From: Methylomonas methanica MC09
GTDB lineage: Bacteria; Pseudomonadota; Gammaproteobacteria; Methylococcales; Methylomonadaceae
NCBI RefSeq assembly: GCF_000214665.1
Contig: NC_015572.1
Location: 3,038,001 to 3,102,000 of the forward strand
Reading direction: 5' to 3'
Length of the DNA stretch: 64,000 nucleotides
Shown: piece by piece, positions 26,322-35,759 of the stretch
Numbering within the stretch: position 1 is the first letter of the stretch
Layout of the letters: each line of letters opens with the position of its first letter
The notes under the pieces: generated by a model
What the model was told of the DNA's origin: nothing
Seen by the model: the letters and a program-made list of their open reading frames with translations, nothing else
Database searches by the model: none
Program-made: the position numbers and the translations under genes

Positions 26322-27335
26322 TTATCGCAAAACGCCGCTGGCCGGCGTGTAACTATCCAGCACCTGCACGTAATTGGCGCGTTCGTATAAGCTCGGATCG
26401 ATAGAGTGCTGCTGGCTTACACTGCCTTTTAACTGGCGGATAGACTGGTATTCGTGGGCTTCCAGCCAATCGGACAATTCGGCGTGTATTTCGGATAAAC
26501 GGCCAATACCTCTTTCCAACAGCACGCTGCAAAGATGCACCACATCCGCGCCGGCCAGCAAAGCTTTGACGACATCGGCAGTCTCATGAAAACCGCCGGT
26601 CACCGCCAAGGACAACTTTACCCGGCCGTACAGCAAGGCGGTCCAACGAATACGCAACAGGGCCTCCTGAGCGGTTGACAGTTCGAGTTTTGGCACTACC
26701 TGCAAGGTTTCCAGATCGATATCGGGTTGATAAAAACGGTTGAATATGGCAATTCCGTCGGCGCCGGCAGACTGTAAACGCTGGGCAAAATGCAGCGGCG
26801 AACTGAATTGCGGCGACAGCTTTAAGGTAAGCGGAATGCTGACTTGGCTTTTTAATTCGCGCAAAATAGCCAGATAGCGGTTTTCCACCGTTTCGCTATC
26901 CTCATCAATATTGGCGGCCAAATGGTAGATGTTCAGCTCCAGCGCGTCGGCACCGGCTTGTTGCAATGCCACGCCGTATTCGATCCAACCACCCAGCGAA
27001 GTACCGTTCAAGCTGGCAATCACCGGTATCTTCAGCGCATTTTTGATTTGCTGCAAGTGCTCCAGATATTGCTCCTGATAAGTCAGAATCTGGTCGGGTA
27101 CCGGATGAAACGAATCCGCTTCGCCGTAACCAATGGCCTGACCGTAAAAAAAACGCGCCATTTGCGCCTGTTCAGCTTCGATTTTTTCTTCAAACAAAGA
27201 TGGCAAGACCAAGGCCGAAGCGCCGGCATCTTCCAGCATACGAGCGCTATCCAGATTTTTGCCGAGCGGGGACGCTGAAGGTACCAAAGGATGGGCCAGC
27301 TTCAGGCCTAAGTAATCCGTTGTTAAATCAACCAT
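26322..27335 (-). CDS. Dihydroorotate-dehydrogenase-like flavoprotein paired with nifJ
   Basis: 337 aa. It begins LTTDYLGLKLAHPLVPSASP and has the FMN-barrel pattern of class 1 DHODs (IPVIASLNGTSLGGWIEYGV, ALELNIYHLA, PLTLKLSPQF, ADGIAIFNRF, LAVTGGFHETADVVKALLAG). The start overlaps the nifJ stop by eight bases, so the two are one operon. The same partnership occurs in cyanobacteria and other nifJ carriers. It is probably not the pyrimidine pathway enzyme; an electron-transfer or dehydrogenase role with NifJ is an inference. Confidence 0.88.
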   Translation of the reverse strand: MVDLTTDYLGLKLAHPLVPSASPLGKNLDSARMLEDAGASALVLPSLFEEKIEAEQAQMARFFYGQAIGYGEADSFHPVPDQILTYQEQYLEHLQQIKNALKIPVIASLNGTSLGGWIEYGVALQQAGADALELNIYHLAANIDEDSETVENRYLAILRELKSQVSIPLTLKLSPQFSSPLHFAQRLQSAGADGIAIFNRFYQPDIDLETLQVVPKLELSTAQEALLRIRWTALLYGRVKLSLAVTGGFHETADVVKALLAGADVVHLCSVLLERGIGRLSEIHAELSDWLEAHEYQSIRQLKGSVSQQHSIDPSLYERANYVQVLDSYTPASGVLR

Positions 27336-30300
27336 GTTGAGTCTCCTTGGCAGTCTCGGTAGTCAGTTGGGCTTTTACGGCTGAAACACTGGTGGCATCG
27401 TTCCATTCCAGCTCGGACAATTGCTTGTAATAACGGTAACGGTTTTTGACATCCTGCTGGGCACGCTTTAAAAAGTTTTCCGCATCGTCCGGATGCGATT
27501 GCCAGAGCATGCTGAAGCGGGTCTCGCTCATGACAAACTCGCGATACGGAATGGAGGGCTCGGCCGAATCCAGTTGCATCGGGTTTTTACCTTGTTTGAT
27601 CCGGTTGGGATTAAACCGGAACAACGGCCAATGCCCGCTTTTTACGGCCAGATTTTGTTGGCGGTGGTTGTTGGACATATCCACGCCGTGTGCAATGCAA
27701 GGCGCATAGGCAATGATGATAGAGGGGCCGTCATGCGCTTCAGCCTCGATAAAGGCATTCAGAGTCTGGATATCCTTGCCGGCATAGGCTACATGCGCCA
27801 CATAAACATTGCCGTAATCCATCGCCAGCAAACCTAAATCTTTTTTGGCCACGGCCTTACCACCGGAGGCAAATTTGGCCACGGCGCCCAGCGGCGTGGC
27901 TTTCGACATCTGTCCGCCGGTGTTGGAATAAACTTCGGTGTCCAGCACCAGAATATTCACATTGCGCCCGCTAGCCAACACGTGGTCCAAACCACCGTAG
28001 CCGATATCATAGGCCCAGCCGTCGCCGCCGATGATCCAGACGCTTTTTTTGCATAAATAATCGGCCAGTTCCATCAAGCTCTTGGCGGCGGGCTCCGACA
28101 ACGCTTGCAGACGCAGTTTTAATTCCGCCACGCGTTGGCGTTGCTCGTATAAGCCCGCTTCGTCGGACTGGTCGGCCTGTAAAATCGCATCCACCGTTTC
28201 GTCACCTAGCGGCCCGCGTAAACTGGACAATAACTCCTGGGCAAACACCGTTTGTTTATCGATCGACACCCGCATACCCAAACCAAATTCGGCATTGTCT
28301 TCAAACAAGGAATTGCTCCACGCAGGCCCCCGGCCTTCTTTGTTTTTGGTCCAAGGTGTAGTAGGCAAATTACCGCCGTAGATCGAGGAACAACCGGTTG
28401 CATTGGCCACGACCATGCGGTCGCCGAATAATTGCGAAGCCAGTTTTACATAAGGTGTTTCGCCGCAACCGACACAGGCGCCGGAAAATTCGAATAAAGG
28501 TTGCAACACCATCGCACCCTTGATGGTGTTGAGTTTCAGATGCCGTCTATCGTATTCCGGCAGGGACAGGAAAAAATCCCAGTTTTCCCGTTCAGGCTCG
28601 CGCAAAGGCGCTTGCGGATGCATATTCAAGGCTTTGCGGCTGGCATTAGACTTATCCCGTATCGGACAGATGTCTACGCACAAGCTACAGCCAGTACAAT
28701 CTTCCGCAGCTACTTGATACGTCATAGCCAGACCGGCTGGAAAATCCTTGCCTAGCATAGGCGCATGTTTAAACGTCTCCGGCGCATTTTCCAGTGCGTC
28801 GACCGGATAGATCTTACTGCGGATCGCCGCATGCGGGCATACCATGGCGCACTTGCCGCATTCGGTGCATAAATCGGTTTCCCATACCGGAATCTCCAGC
28901 GCCAGATTGCGCTTTTCGTAAGCCGTGGTGCCGGTTGGGAAGGTACCGTCCACCGGCATGGCACTGACCGGCAACAGATCGCCGCGACCTGCAATGATTT
29001 CCGCAGTCACGCGTTTGACAAACTCGGGCGCCGATTCGTCAATACGCCCCTTGATGTCAAAGCTGCTGGTACTTTGTTTGGGCAATGCCACTTGATGCAA
29101 ACCGGCCAGAGTGTCGTCAATTGCCTTGAAATTGAGTTCGACAATGCGGCGACCTTTTTTACCGTAGGTTTTTTCCACCGCATGTTTAATGGCGTCGACG
29201 GCTTGTTCCTGCGGCAATACCCCGGAAATGGCGAAAAAGCAGGTCTGCATGATGGTGTTGATGCGTTTGCCCATGCCGCATTTTTCCGCCACCGCGTAAC
29301 CGTCGATCACGTAAAAACGGATGCTTTTTGCCAGCATTTGTTGCTGCATGATTGTTGGCAGGCTATCCCACACCTTGTCGGCCGGCTCCGGCGTATTCAA
29401 CAAAAACACCGCGTTATCGGCGGCATTAATCAACATGTCGTAGCGCTCAAGGAAAATGGTTTGATGGCAGCCGATGAAATTAGCATCGCCTTCACCAATC
29501 AGATAAGTGGACTTAATCGGTTTGGGGCCAAAGCGCAAATGCGACACCGTGATCGCACCGGATTTTTTGGAGTCGTAAACGAAATATCCCTGGGCGAAAT
29601 CCGTGGTCTCTTCGCCGATAATTTTGATGGTGTTTTTGTTGGCGCCGACCGTACCATCACTGCCCAACCCGTAAAACATGGCCTGGAAAATGCCCTTATG
29701 CATGTCGGTTCTAAAACCGGCATCCCAGGGTAGGCTAGTCAACGATACATCGTCGTTGATACCGATGGTGAACTGATTTTTCGGTTGATCATGCTTCAGT
29801 TCGTCGAAAACCGCCTTGATCATGCCCGGCGTAAATTCCTTGGATGACAAACCGTATCGCCCGCCCACCACTTTGGGTATGGCGCCGAATTTACTGTTAG
29901 CGCCGCAAACGTGCTGGGCAATGGCGCCCAATACATCCTTATATAAAGGTTCGCCATCGGAGCCGGGTTCCTTGGTACGGTCCAACACTGCAATCTTGCG
30001 GCAAGTGGCAGGTAATGCGGCGATTAAATGTTCCGCGGAAAAGGGCCTATATAAACGCACCTTCAACAAGCCAACCGATTCGCCTTGCCGATTCAGATAA
30101 TCCAAGGTCTCTTCCGCAGCCTCGGCGCCCGAGCCCATCAGTATCATTACCCGTTCGGCATCGGCGGCTCCCAAGTAATCGAACAGTTTGTATTGACGAC
30201 CGGTCAGTTGCGCGAAACGATCCATGGCGTTCTGTACGATATCGGGCAACGCCTGATAAAAAGGATTAACCGCTTCTCTGGCTTGAAAGTACACATCCGG

Positions 30301-30966
30301 ATTTTGCGCGGTACCGCGTAATACCGGGTTATCGGGGGTCAGGGCCCGGCTACGAAAAGCATTGACCCATTCCTGCTGAATCATGCCGCGTAACACATCA
30401 TCGTCAATGGTGACCAGCTTTGCCACTTCGTGCGAAGTACGGAAACCGTCGAAAAAGTGCATGAAGGGAATCCGGCCTTCCAAACTCGCGGCATGGGCAA
30501 GCAGAGCAAAGTCCTGCACCTCTTGCGGAGAATTGGAACACAGCATGGCAAAACCGGTCATGCGCGCCGACATCACGTCGGAATGGTCTCCGAAAATAGA
30601 CAGCGCCTGACAAGCCAGCGAGCGAGCGGCAATATGAAACACCGCCGGACTCAATTCGCCGGCAATCTTGTACATGTTCGGCAACATCAGCAACAAGCCT
30701 TGCGACGCGGTAAACGTTGTCGCCAGAGTGCCTGCCTGCAAGGCACCGTGAATGGCACCGGCCGCCCCTGCCTCGCTTTGCATCTCCACAACCTGCGGCA
30801 CCGTACCCCACAGATTAACCTGCCCGCGAGACGACCATTCGTCGGCCCATTCACCCATCGGCGAAGAAGGCGTTATTGGATAAATGGCAATCACTTCATT
30901 TAATTTGTGTGCGACACTCGCAGCCGCTTGATTACCGTCAATGGTAAGTGTTTGCTGATTTTGCAT
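27328..30966 (-). CDS. nifJ: Pyruvate:ferredoxin (flavodoxin) oxidoreductase
   Basis: 1,212 aa, a single-chain enzyme of usual length. It oxidises pyruvate with CoA to acetyl-CoA, CO2 and reduced ferredoxin or flavodoxin. The N-terminal pyruvate-binding domain has AIYPITPSSPMGE. Two [4Fe-4S] sites are seen mid-chain (CTECGKCAMVCP near residue 690 and CTGCSLCVDICP near 745). The C-terminal thiamine-diphosphate domain has CVGCGETPYVK, NATGCSSIYGGN, GGDGWAYDIGYGG and DTEVYSNTGGQMSKATP. No nif genes are adjacent, so a fermentative or anaplerotic role is more likely than nitrogen fixation. It is oxygen-sensitive in other organisms. A 557-bp region lies upstream. Confidence 0.97.
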   Translation of the reverse strand: MQNQQTLTIDGNQAAASVAHKLNEVIAIYPITPSSPMGEWADEWSSRGQVNLWGTVPQVVEMQSEAGAAGAIHGALQAGTLATTFTASQGLLLMLPNMYKIAGELSPAVFHIAARSLACQALSIFGDHSDVMSARMTGFAMLCSNSPQEVQDFALLAHAASLEGRIPFMHFFDGFRTSHEVAKLVTIDDDVLRGMIQQEWVNAFRSRALTPDNPVLRGTAQNPDVYFQAREAVNPFYQALPDIVQNAMDRFAQLTGRQYKLFDYLGAADAERVMILMGSGAEAAEETLDYLNRQGESVGLLKVRLYRPFSAEHLIAALPATCRKIAVLDRTKEPGSDGEPLYKDVLGAIAQHVCGANSKFGAIPKVVGGRYGLSSKEFTPGMIKAVFDELKHDQPKNQFTIGINDDVSLTSLPWDAGFRTDMHKGIFQAMFYGLGSDGTVGANKNTIKIIGEETTDFAQGYFVYDSKKSGAITVSHLRFGPKPIKSTYLIGEGDANFIGCHQTIFLERYDMLINAADNAVFLLNTPEPADKVWDSLPTIMQQQMLAKSIRFYVIDGYAVAEKCGMGKRINTIMQTCFFAISGVLPQEQAVDAIKHAVEKTYGKKGRRIVELNFKAIDDTLAGLHQVALPKQSTSSFDIKGRIDESAPEFVKRVTAEIIAGRGDLLPVSAMPVDGTFPTGTTAYEKRNLALEIPVWETDLCTECGKCAMVCPHAAIRSKIYPVDALENAPETFKHAPMLGKDFPAGLAMTYQVAAEDCTGCSLCVDICPIRDKSNASRKALNMHPQAPLREPERENWDFFLSLPEYDRRHLKLNTIKGAMVLQPLFEFSGACVGCGETPYVKLASQLFGDRMVVANATGCSSIYGGNLPTTPWTKNKEGRGPAWSNSLFEDNAEFGLGMRVSIDKQTVFAQELLSSLRGPLGDETVDAILQADQSDEAGLYEQRQRVAELKLRLQALSEPAAKSLMELADYLCKKSVWIIGGDGWAYDIGYGGLDHVLASGRNVNILVLDTEVYSNTGGQMSKATPLGAVAKFASGGKAVAKKDLGLLAMDYGNVYVAHVAYAGKDIQTLNAFIEAEAHDGPSIIIAYAPCIAHGVDMSNNHRQQNLAVKSGHWPLFRFNPNRIKQGKNPMQLDSAEPSIPYREFVMSETRFSMLWQSHPDDAENFLKRAQQDVKNRYRYYKQLSELEWNDATSVSAVKAQLTTETAKETQHG

Positions 30967-31523
30967 ATAACAACCTTTTAACTGAGAAAAGACCGACCCG
31001 ATATCAGTGCTTCAAAAATCTACATCCCTTTTTACTCTTAATTAAAGACTCGTGCAAAGGACAACCGATACGGACAAGCAGACGAATTGCACTCTACACG
31101 CTTCAGGATCAATCTTAAATTATTATCCATAGCGAAATAAAGGCTATTAAGCCAAAATAGCCGATATCCCGTCCAGTCTCTTGTATATTCAACGCATATA
31201 ACCCACGCGTAAAGGTACAGGAATGCTTGGGAATTAAGGCTTTATAGTGGGGGCAAGTTACCCACAAAAACTGTGGATAACTCTGTGTATTAAATGTCGA
31301 GAATGGACGACAGGCCCTGATTTTACTGGTCCAGGGTTAAATTGGATTAAACTTTACCACAAACAATTAATCATTAACTATCAATGACTTACATATTTTT
31401 TACTAAAATTCAATAAGTTGCCTTGTCAAGCACTTTTTAGACGATAGACAAAATTAGTGTTTGTGCATAACCTAAAATATAAACAGCAATGTCAACAACA
31501 AATACGGCATAGCCGGCAAAAAA
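30967..31523. promoter_or_regulatory. 557-bp region upstream of nifJ, with a DnaA-box pair at 31258-31280
   Basis: TTACCCACA (31258-31266) faces TGTGGATAA (31272-31280, a perfect DnaA box on the other strand); a further TGTGTATTA follows at 31284. The rest is AT-rich and has no coding sequence. No convincing sigma-54 -24/-12 site is visible upstream of nifJ. Confidence 0.5.
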
Positions 31524-32219
31524 TTACCACGGCAGCTCGCTAGCATCAAACTTTAGGAAACTTCCGGATTGCGCCGAAGAAAATGCGTCGATACACCGGC
31601 GCATACCGGTAACACTTTCTTCAACATCAATTAACGCATTTTGGCCCCCCATATCGGTCCTGACCCAACCCGGATGTAATACTAAAACCCCTATATTTTC
31701 AGAACCTAAATCGATTGCCAAACTTTTCATGGCTGCGTTTAATCCGGCTTTGCTGGACCGATATTGCAAACTGCCGCCACTCGTGTTGTCCGTCATGCTA
31801 CCCATAAGGCTACTGATAGCAACGATCAGCTTTTTTGAGCTACGTTTAATTTGCGGTAAAAACGCCTCGGCCAGTTTTACCGGCGCGATGCTATTCACCC
31901 AAAACGCTGAAGACCAAGCTTGATAATCCAACTGCCCAAAACCTTTTCCCGATATATCGGTGTAGATACCGGCATTATTTATTAACACATCGATGCTTGA
32001 ATCGCTCAATGCCCGGCTTAGCGCATCGATTTGAGAAAAGTCGGATACATCTAAACCGTAAACTTGTAAATGCGCATAACGCAGCGCCAATTCATGTAAT
32101 CCGTTTGCTTCGTCAGGACAACGACAGGTTGCAATCACCCGCCATCCCGCTTCCGCGTATTGTTTGCAAAACCCTAACCCGAGCCCTCGGTTGGCACCGG
32201 TTATCAACACTGTCTGCAT
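31524..32219 (-). CDS. Short-chain dehydrogenase/reductase
   Basis: 231 aa. The NAD(P)-binding start is TVLITGANRGLGLGFCKQYA (TGxxxGxG), the second block VLINNAGIY (NNAG), then VAISSLMGSMTD and the active-site YRSSKAGLNAAMKSLAIDL (Y and K four apart). It is a cytosolic classical SDR with an Arg after the first strand (TCRCPDEA), which suggests NADPH use. Substrate unknown. A 44-aa membrane protein gene lies 15 bases upstream on the same strand. Confidence 0.88.
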   Translation of the reverse strand: MQTVLITGANRGLGLGFCKQYAEAGWRVIATCRCPDEANGLHELALRYAHLQVYGLDVSDFSQIDALSRALSDSSIDVLINNAGIYTDISGKGFGQLDYQAWSSAFWVNSIAPVKLAEAFLPQIKRSSKKLIVAISSLMGSMTDNTSGGSLQYRSSKAGLNAAMKSLAIDLGSENIGVLVLHPGWVRTDMGGQNALIDVEESVTGMRRCIDAFSSAQSGSFLKFDASELPW

Positions 32220-32234
32220 GCGGTTATCTCTACG

Positions 32235-32369
32235 CTAACGTAATTCCGGCTTTTTACCGAGTTTGTACCACCAACTACCGGCAATGGCAGCGACGCCCGC
32301 CATCATTGCCAACATCATAATTGGATTTTGATATAGAGCATCAAAAAACGCCCCGATGAATTTTGGCAT
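32235..32369 (-). CDS. Very small membrane protein (44 aa)
   Basis: Translates as MPKFIGAFFDALYQNPIMML... with a single hydrophobic helix (MLAMMAGVAAIAGSWWYKL) and a basic C-terminus (GKKPELR). An in-frame ATG 21 bases upstream (32390) would add MDTCNRR. It is 15 bases before the SDR gene, so cotranscription is likely. No family is recognised; the single-helix, basic-tail layout is that of small membrane regulators. Confidence 0.5.
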   Translation of the reverse strand: MPKFIGAFFDALYQNPIMMLAMMAGVAAIAGSWWYKLGKKPELR

Positions 32370-32390
32370 ACGGCGATTACAAGTATCCAT

Positions 32391-32748
32391 GCGCCACTCC
32401 CATGAATCCATAAAACGCGCATAGCTTATTTCTGAACAATACGCTTGTCCAGTTCAATTCCATATTTCGGAAGACCGGAAAAAACCAACAGAATAAAAGT
32501 GCACGGACGAATCTACAAGGCGAATCAAGATAGAGACTTACCTGATAAAACCACCCGTTTAGACCAATCAGCGGATTGAAACCACGCAAACGACTGAAAT
32601 CATGAAAAACTAATAACCATTAATTTAAATACGTTAAACATCTTAATTAATGTAAAAAATAGCTACAGTTCAAGTGATTTATCATGCAACACCAGGAGTT
32701 TCCCGTGAAACATAAATAGGCTGAATCTACCATCAACAGCTTAGAATA
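32391..32748. other. 358-bp region without a supported gene
   Basis: A minus-strand open frame (32377-32589) has no ribosome site and mixed composition. The stretch 32600-32700 is AT-rich and may hold the promoter of the small membrane protein and SDR. Nothing else is seen. Confidence 0.4.
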
Positions 32749-33435
32749 TTAATCCCCCCCGCAACCGCCGCCGCATCCGGCATCGCCGCCGGAATCCGAA
32801 CTGGAATCGCCGTCGAAAAAACCGTCGGTCGAGCCATCAAAGCCTGTACTGGAAAAATCACCTCCGCAATACACTGTAGCGGATTCGCTACCCATTTTTC
32901 GAAAATGACGACAGTCGGCGGTATAAACAAAGCCATCCGGTATATTGAAACGGCTATCCAAAGCAAACAAAAGCGGTAAACGGCTAGGTTTTTTAGGATC
33001 AATACCCTCCTCACGACAGCAAAACCACCAGATTCGACGCAAACCCTTATTATTCTGGCGGTTTTTTCCCAGCACGACAGCAGGGGTATGATGAAAGAAT
33101 CGGCCGAATGCTTTACGGCAAAACATTTCATAATGTCGTGTATACAAAATAAACTCGTGCCAATAATCATCGGCTAACTTGGACGGCATGGAAACAAACC
33201 GGCAACCGCCTTGCAGGTAGGCCAGAAAAAATTGCCGCAGGGCACGCGTAATCAAGTCGGAATCGTTTGCGGATAACAGCGGATAACGGCGTATTAACTT
33301 TTCGTCCAATCCCGGCGGAAATTGATAGCGTCGTATGAAATTAGCACGTTTTTCCATCCGCAAATATCGCCAACGCCTTACGACAACCAGCAAAATAATC
33401 AAACACATTACTATAAAAAAAATCGTTATATACAT
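32749..33435 (-). CDS. Glycine-rich-domain (GRDP-like) membrane-anchored protein
   Basis: 228 aa from the ATG at 33435 (a TTG 30 bases upstream is in frame). One N-terminal membrane helix (ITIFFIVMCLIILLVVV) is followed by a soluble domain with FVSMPSKLADDYWHEFILYT and FCRKAFGRFFHHTPA. This W-H-E-F..T..Y..FC..AFGRF.HHTP pattern is typical of bacterial proteins with a glycine-rich C-terminus. That tail here reads DGFFDGDSSSDSGGDAGCGG and ends in a Cys/Gly cluster. The conserved His residues may bind metal (inference). Function unknown. Confidence 0.7.
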   Translation of the reverse strand: MYITIFFIVMCLIILLVVVRRWRYLRMEKRANFIRRYQFPPGLDEKLIRRYPLLSANDSDLITRALRQFFLAYLQGGCRFVSMPSKLADDYWHEFILYTRHYEMFCRKAFGRFFHHTPAVVLGKNRQNNKGLRRIWWFCCREEGIDPKKPSRLPLLFALDSRFNIPDGFVYTADCRHFRKMGSESATVYCGGDFSSTGFDGSTDGFFDGDSSSDSGGDAGCGGGCGGD

Positions 33436-33586
33436 GATATTTAATTGCTTATTTACAAAAATCAAGTATGGATTGTACTGATTATTTCACCTTAATCCCG
33501 GCAAATAAACCTTTTAAGCACTACGTTTTTTAACCGCCAAGGCGTACACTAACGTTACCAAGATCACAGGTTAATGAGGTTACATA

Positions 33587-33859
33587 ATGAATAAGCGGCA
33601 TAGTTTGCAGTATATGTGCTTGGTTTTACTGGCAAGTTCGGTATGCATCGCCCCCGCAACGTTTGGTGGGGAAAAATCGGACAAAGCACATTCCAAGCCT
33701 GGTTACTCGGTGGATGGCCGTACCTCGGCATCTGTTCTAGCGGCCAAAAGAAGCCATGAAGTGTCAAAAGAAGACGAGATTGGTTTATCGGTGTTTTCCG
33801 GGCTATTTGTGATTGCCTTGATCGGCTTTTTTTCGCAAAAATTATTCGAGAAGAAATAA
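33587..33859 (+). CDS. Small exported or membrane protein (90 aa)
   Basis: GAGG eight bases before the ATG supports the start. A signal-like N-terminal helix (YMCLVLLASSVCIAPATFGG) and a C-terminal helix (IGLSVFSGLFVIALIGFFSQ, then KLFEKK) flank a polar middle (KAHSKPGYSVDGRTSASVL). The C-terminal helix with basic end recalls a tail anchor. No family recognised. Confidence 0.6.
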   Translation: MNKRHSLQYMCLVLLASSVCIAPATFGGEKSDKAHSKPGYSVDGRTSASVLAAKRSHEVSKEDEIGLSVFSGLFVIALIGFFSQKLFEKK

Positions 33860-33880
33860 GTTCTCGTACTGTGGCGGGGG

Positions 33881-34045
33881 CTATTGGGTTGGCCCGGCTA
33901 TATTCGAATCTTGCGCAGAGACAGTGTCGTTTTGCTGCTGGTGCAGATAAGTACCGCCTACCACGAATGCCAGCATTAATAAGTACAACACAGCAGCAAT
34001 ATTTTTGACCCGCTTGCTAATGTCAATATTGTTTGTCGTTGTCAC
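33881..34045 (-). CDS. Small membrane protein (54 aa), GTG start
   Basis: A GTG start at 34045 is preferred because GGGGGGG lies about seven bases upstream; the frame remains open to 34120, but that part does not look like a protein terminus. One helix (IAAVLYLLMLAFVVGGTYL) and a polar tail (QQQNDTVSAQDSNIAGPTQ). No family recognised. Confidence 0.45.
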   Translation of the reverse strand: MTTTNNIDISKRVKNIAAVLYLLMLAFVVGGTYLHQQQNDTVSAQDSNIAGPTQ

Positions 34046-34213
34046 CTCTATCCCCCCCGCAAAAAATACTGGTATTTTAAAGACATACGCCTTACACAAC
34101 AAGTTGTGTAACTTAGTCACTGATATTTTATCAGCCTATCTTTATATTCTAAACCGCCTCTAACCAACTGTAGGTTTAGCTGGCCAACTCAACAATAAAA
34201 AAGGTAGGAAATC

Positions 34214-34393
34214 ATGTTAGATTTAATTTTTAACTTCGCCTCGGGCATTTTACACATGAACCTGAGAGACCCGCACGATATCCCATTTGCACTACCCCTG
34301 GTGTTCTCAGCCGTATTAGGCTTCATTATGGGCTTTATCATGCTGCATTATATCGGCAATGAACATAAATCCGAAAAAGAACGAAACGACTAA
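34214..34393 (+). CDS. Small membrane protein (59 aa)
   Basis: Starts MLDLIFNFASGILHMNLRD with AGGTAGGA six bases before the ATG. A central helix (FALPLVFSAVLGFIMGFIML) ends with HYIGNEHKSEKERND. The stop overlaps the end of the opposite-strand Crp/Fnr gene by four bases. No family is recognised. It is one of four small membrane-protein genes within 2.2 kb (with 32235, 33587 and 33881). Confidence 0.6.
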   Translation: MLDLIFNFASGILHMNLRDPHDIPFALPLVFSAVLGFIMGFIMLHYIGNEHKSEKERND

Positions 34394-35064
34394 GATTCGT
34401 AGGTGCCGTCGATAACTTGCCCTAACGCCTCGGCGTCGATAATTTCGATAGTGCCACGTTTCATGCTCAACCAGCCAGAACTTTCAAACCGCTTTAAATG
34501 ACGGGAAACCACTTCACGAACTGAGCCCATTTCCAGAGCCAGTTCGTGATGGGTTTTATGAATGGTTTGCGATCGATCAGCTAACAACACTTTGGCTAAT
34601 TTTTGATCGACCGACCCAAAACTCAGTGCTTCCATACGCTTAATCACATCAGCCAATCGAGAGGAGAAGCTACGGAATACGAATTCGCGAAAAAAAGCCG
34701 AATATCCCAAACAACGATGAAAAACCGGAGCCGGAATGGCAAACGCTTTAACTTCAGTTTCCGTAAATCCTTCCGCGGGATAGCGATTATCCCCGAGCAG
34801 ACAGGACGTAGTCAGCACACACGAATCTCCCGCTCGCACATGGTAAAGTAAAACTTCTCGACCATCTGCGGACATAATTTGCGCTTTGACACTGCCGGAA
34901 AGCATCAACAGGTAGCTTTCACAGATTTTTCCAGGATAAAACACTTGCTGACCGGCGGGCAGATTTACCAGCATGGCCGACTCCATCAGTTGTTCAAGAA
35001 CCTTGTCGTTCTGGTTAACAAATTCCGGGAAGTGTTGTTTCCATAATGCCAGCTGTGCGACCAT
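34390..35064 (-). CDS. Crp/Fnr-family transcription regulator
   Basis: 224 aa. An N-terminal cyclic-nucleotide-binding fold (QVFYPGKICESYLLMLSGSV, GDSCVLTTSCLLG) is followed by a dimer helix and a C-terminal winged helix whose recognition helix is HELALEMGSVREVVSRHLKR. The four-cysteine Fe-S signature of FNR is absent. The ligand is unknown. A two-CBS-domain gene lies 27 bases upstream on the same strand, so they are probably coexpressed. No target site can be named. Confidence 0.9.
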   Translation of the reverse strand: MVAQLALWKQHFPEFVNQNDKVLEQLMESAMLVNLPAGQQVFYPGKICESYLLMLSGSVKAQIMSADGREVLLYHVRAGDSCVLTTSCLLGDNRYPAEGFTETEVKAFAIPAPVFHRCLGYSAFFREFVFRSFSSRLADVIKRMEALSFGSVDQKLAKVLLADRSQTIHKTHHELALEMGSVREVVSRHLKRFESSGWLSMKRGTIEIIDAEALGQVIDGTYES

Positions 35065-35091
35065 CGCCGAATCTCAATCAAGACCTTACAT

Positions 35092-35487
35092 TTACTGGGC
35101 GGAAACCAATGCTCTTAAAACATCGACCCGGCTAATCATTCCCACCATAGCGCCTTCTTGAAAGACTGGAAAACTTCTGATTGGTGAGTTTTGAAACTTG
35201 GCTGCGACATCGACCAAACTTTCCTCGACATCAACGACCATGGGCGCGGCGGTCATAAACTCACTCACCTTACCCGTCATACTTTGATTATAGGCGGACT
35301 CCAGAACAATCTTCATACCATCTTTTTCGGAAAATATACCTACTAGCTTACCGTGACCATCCACTACCGGCACGCTAGTAATTTTATGATCCAACATCTT
35401 CTTAAACGCCGCCGACACTTCGGTATCAGGACTCACGGTTACAGGATGTCTGGACATATAATCGGCTACAGCAATTTTAGCTAGCAT
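35092..35487 (-). CDS. Two-CBS-domain protein
   Basis: 131 aa made of a CBS pair. The first has MSRHPVTVSPDTEVSAAFKK and ITSVPVVDGHGKLVGIFSEK; the second has MTAAPMVVDVEESLVDVAAK and IRSFPVFQEGAMVGMISRVD. CBS pairs bind adenine nucleotides or S-adenosylmethionine and report energy status. GAGGTGA before the ATG is the ribosome site. It precedes a Crp/Fnr regulator in the same orientation. Confidence 0.9.
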   Translation of the reverse strand: MLAKIAVADYMSRHPVTVSPDTEVSAAFKKMLDHKITSVPVVDGHGKLVGIFSEKDGMKIVLESAYNQSMTGKVSEFMTAAPMVVDVEESLVDVAAKFQNSPIRSFPVFQEGAMVGMISRVDVLRALVSAQ

Positions 35488-35759
35488 GGTATCACCTCAT
35501 TGTGGTTATTATTGTTAGGCGGAAAACCCACAGAGACATAAATCGCCTGTTGTTTCTGCCGTTCTGATTATTATAAAAATCCTCACCAGTATCCAGTTAT
35601 ATCGACATTTAGTCTGCAATAAACTCAATTATTCCGTCGTTTTGCTTTCGCCCAAGACCCAATAGCCTTTTGAGCGTTTTTTAGGCGCTTTTTTATTGCC
35701 GCCCGTATGGAATCGACTAGACTGATAGCGATTTCTCACTTTTCAAGGATGCTCTCTAT

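Noticed and set aside
27328..30966. Nitrogen-fixation locus around nifJ
   Set aside because: No other nif gene and no clear sigma-54 promoter are present; the context is fermentative.
31258..31280. Chromosomal origin of replication
   Set aside because: Only two or three DnaA-like boxes, and no dnaA, dnaN, gidA or parAB genes nearby.
32377..32589. Minus-strand 70-codon frame
   Set aside because: No ribosome site, no recognisable product, and it overlaps the upstream region of the 44-aa gene.
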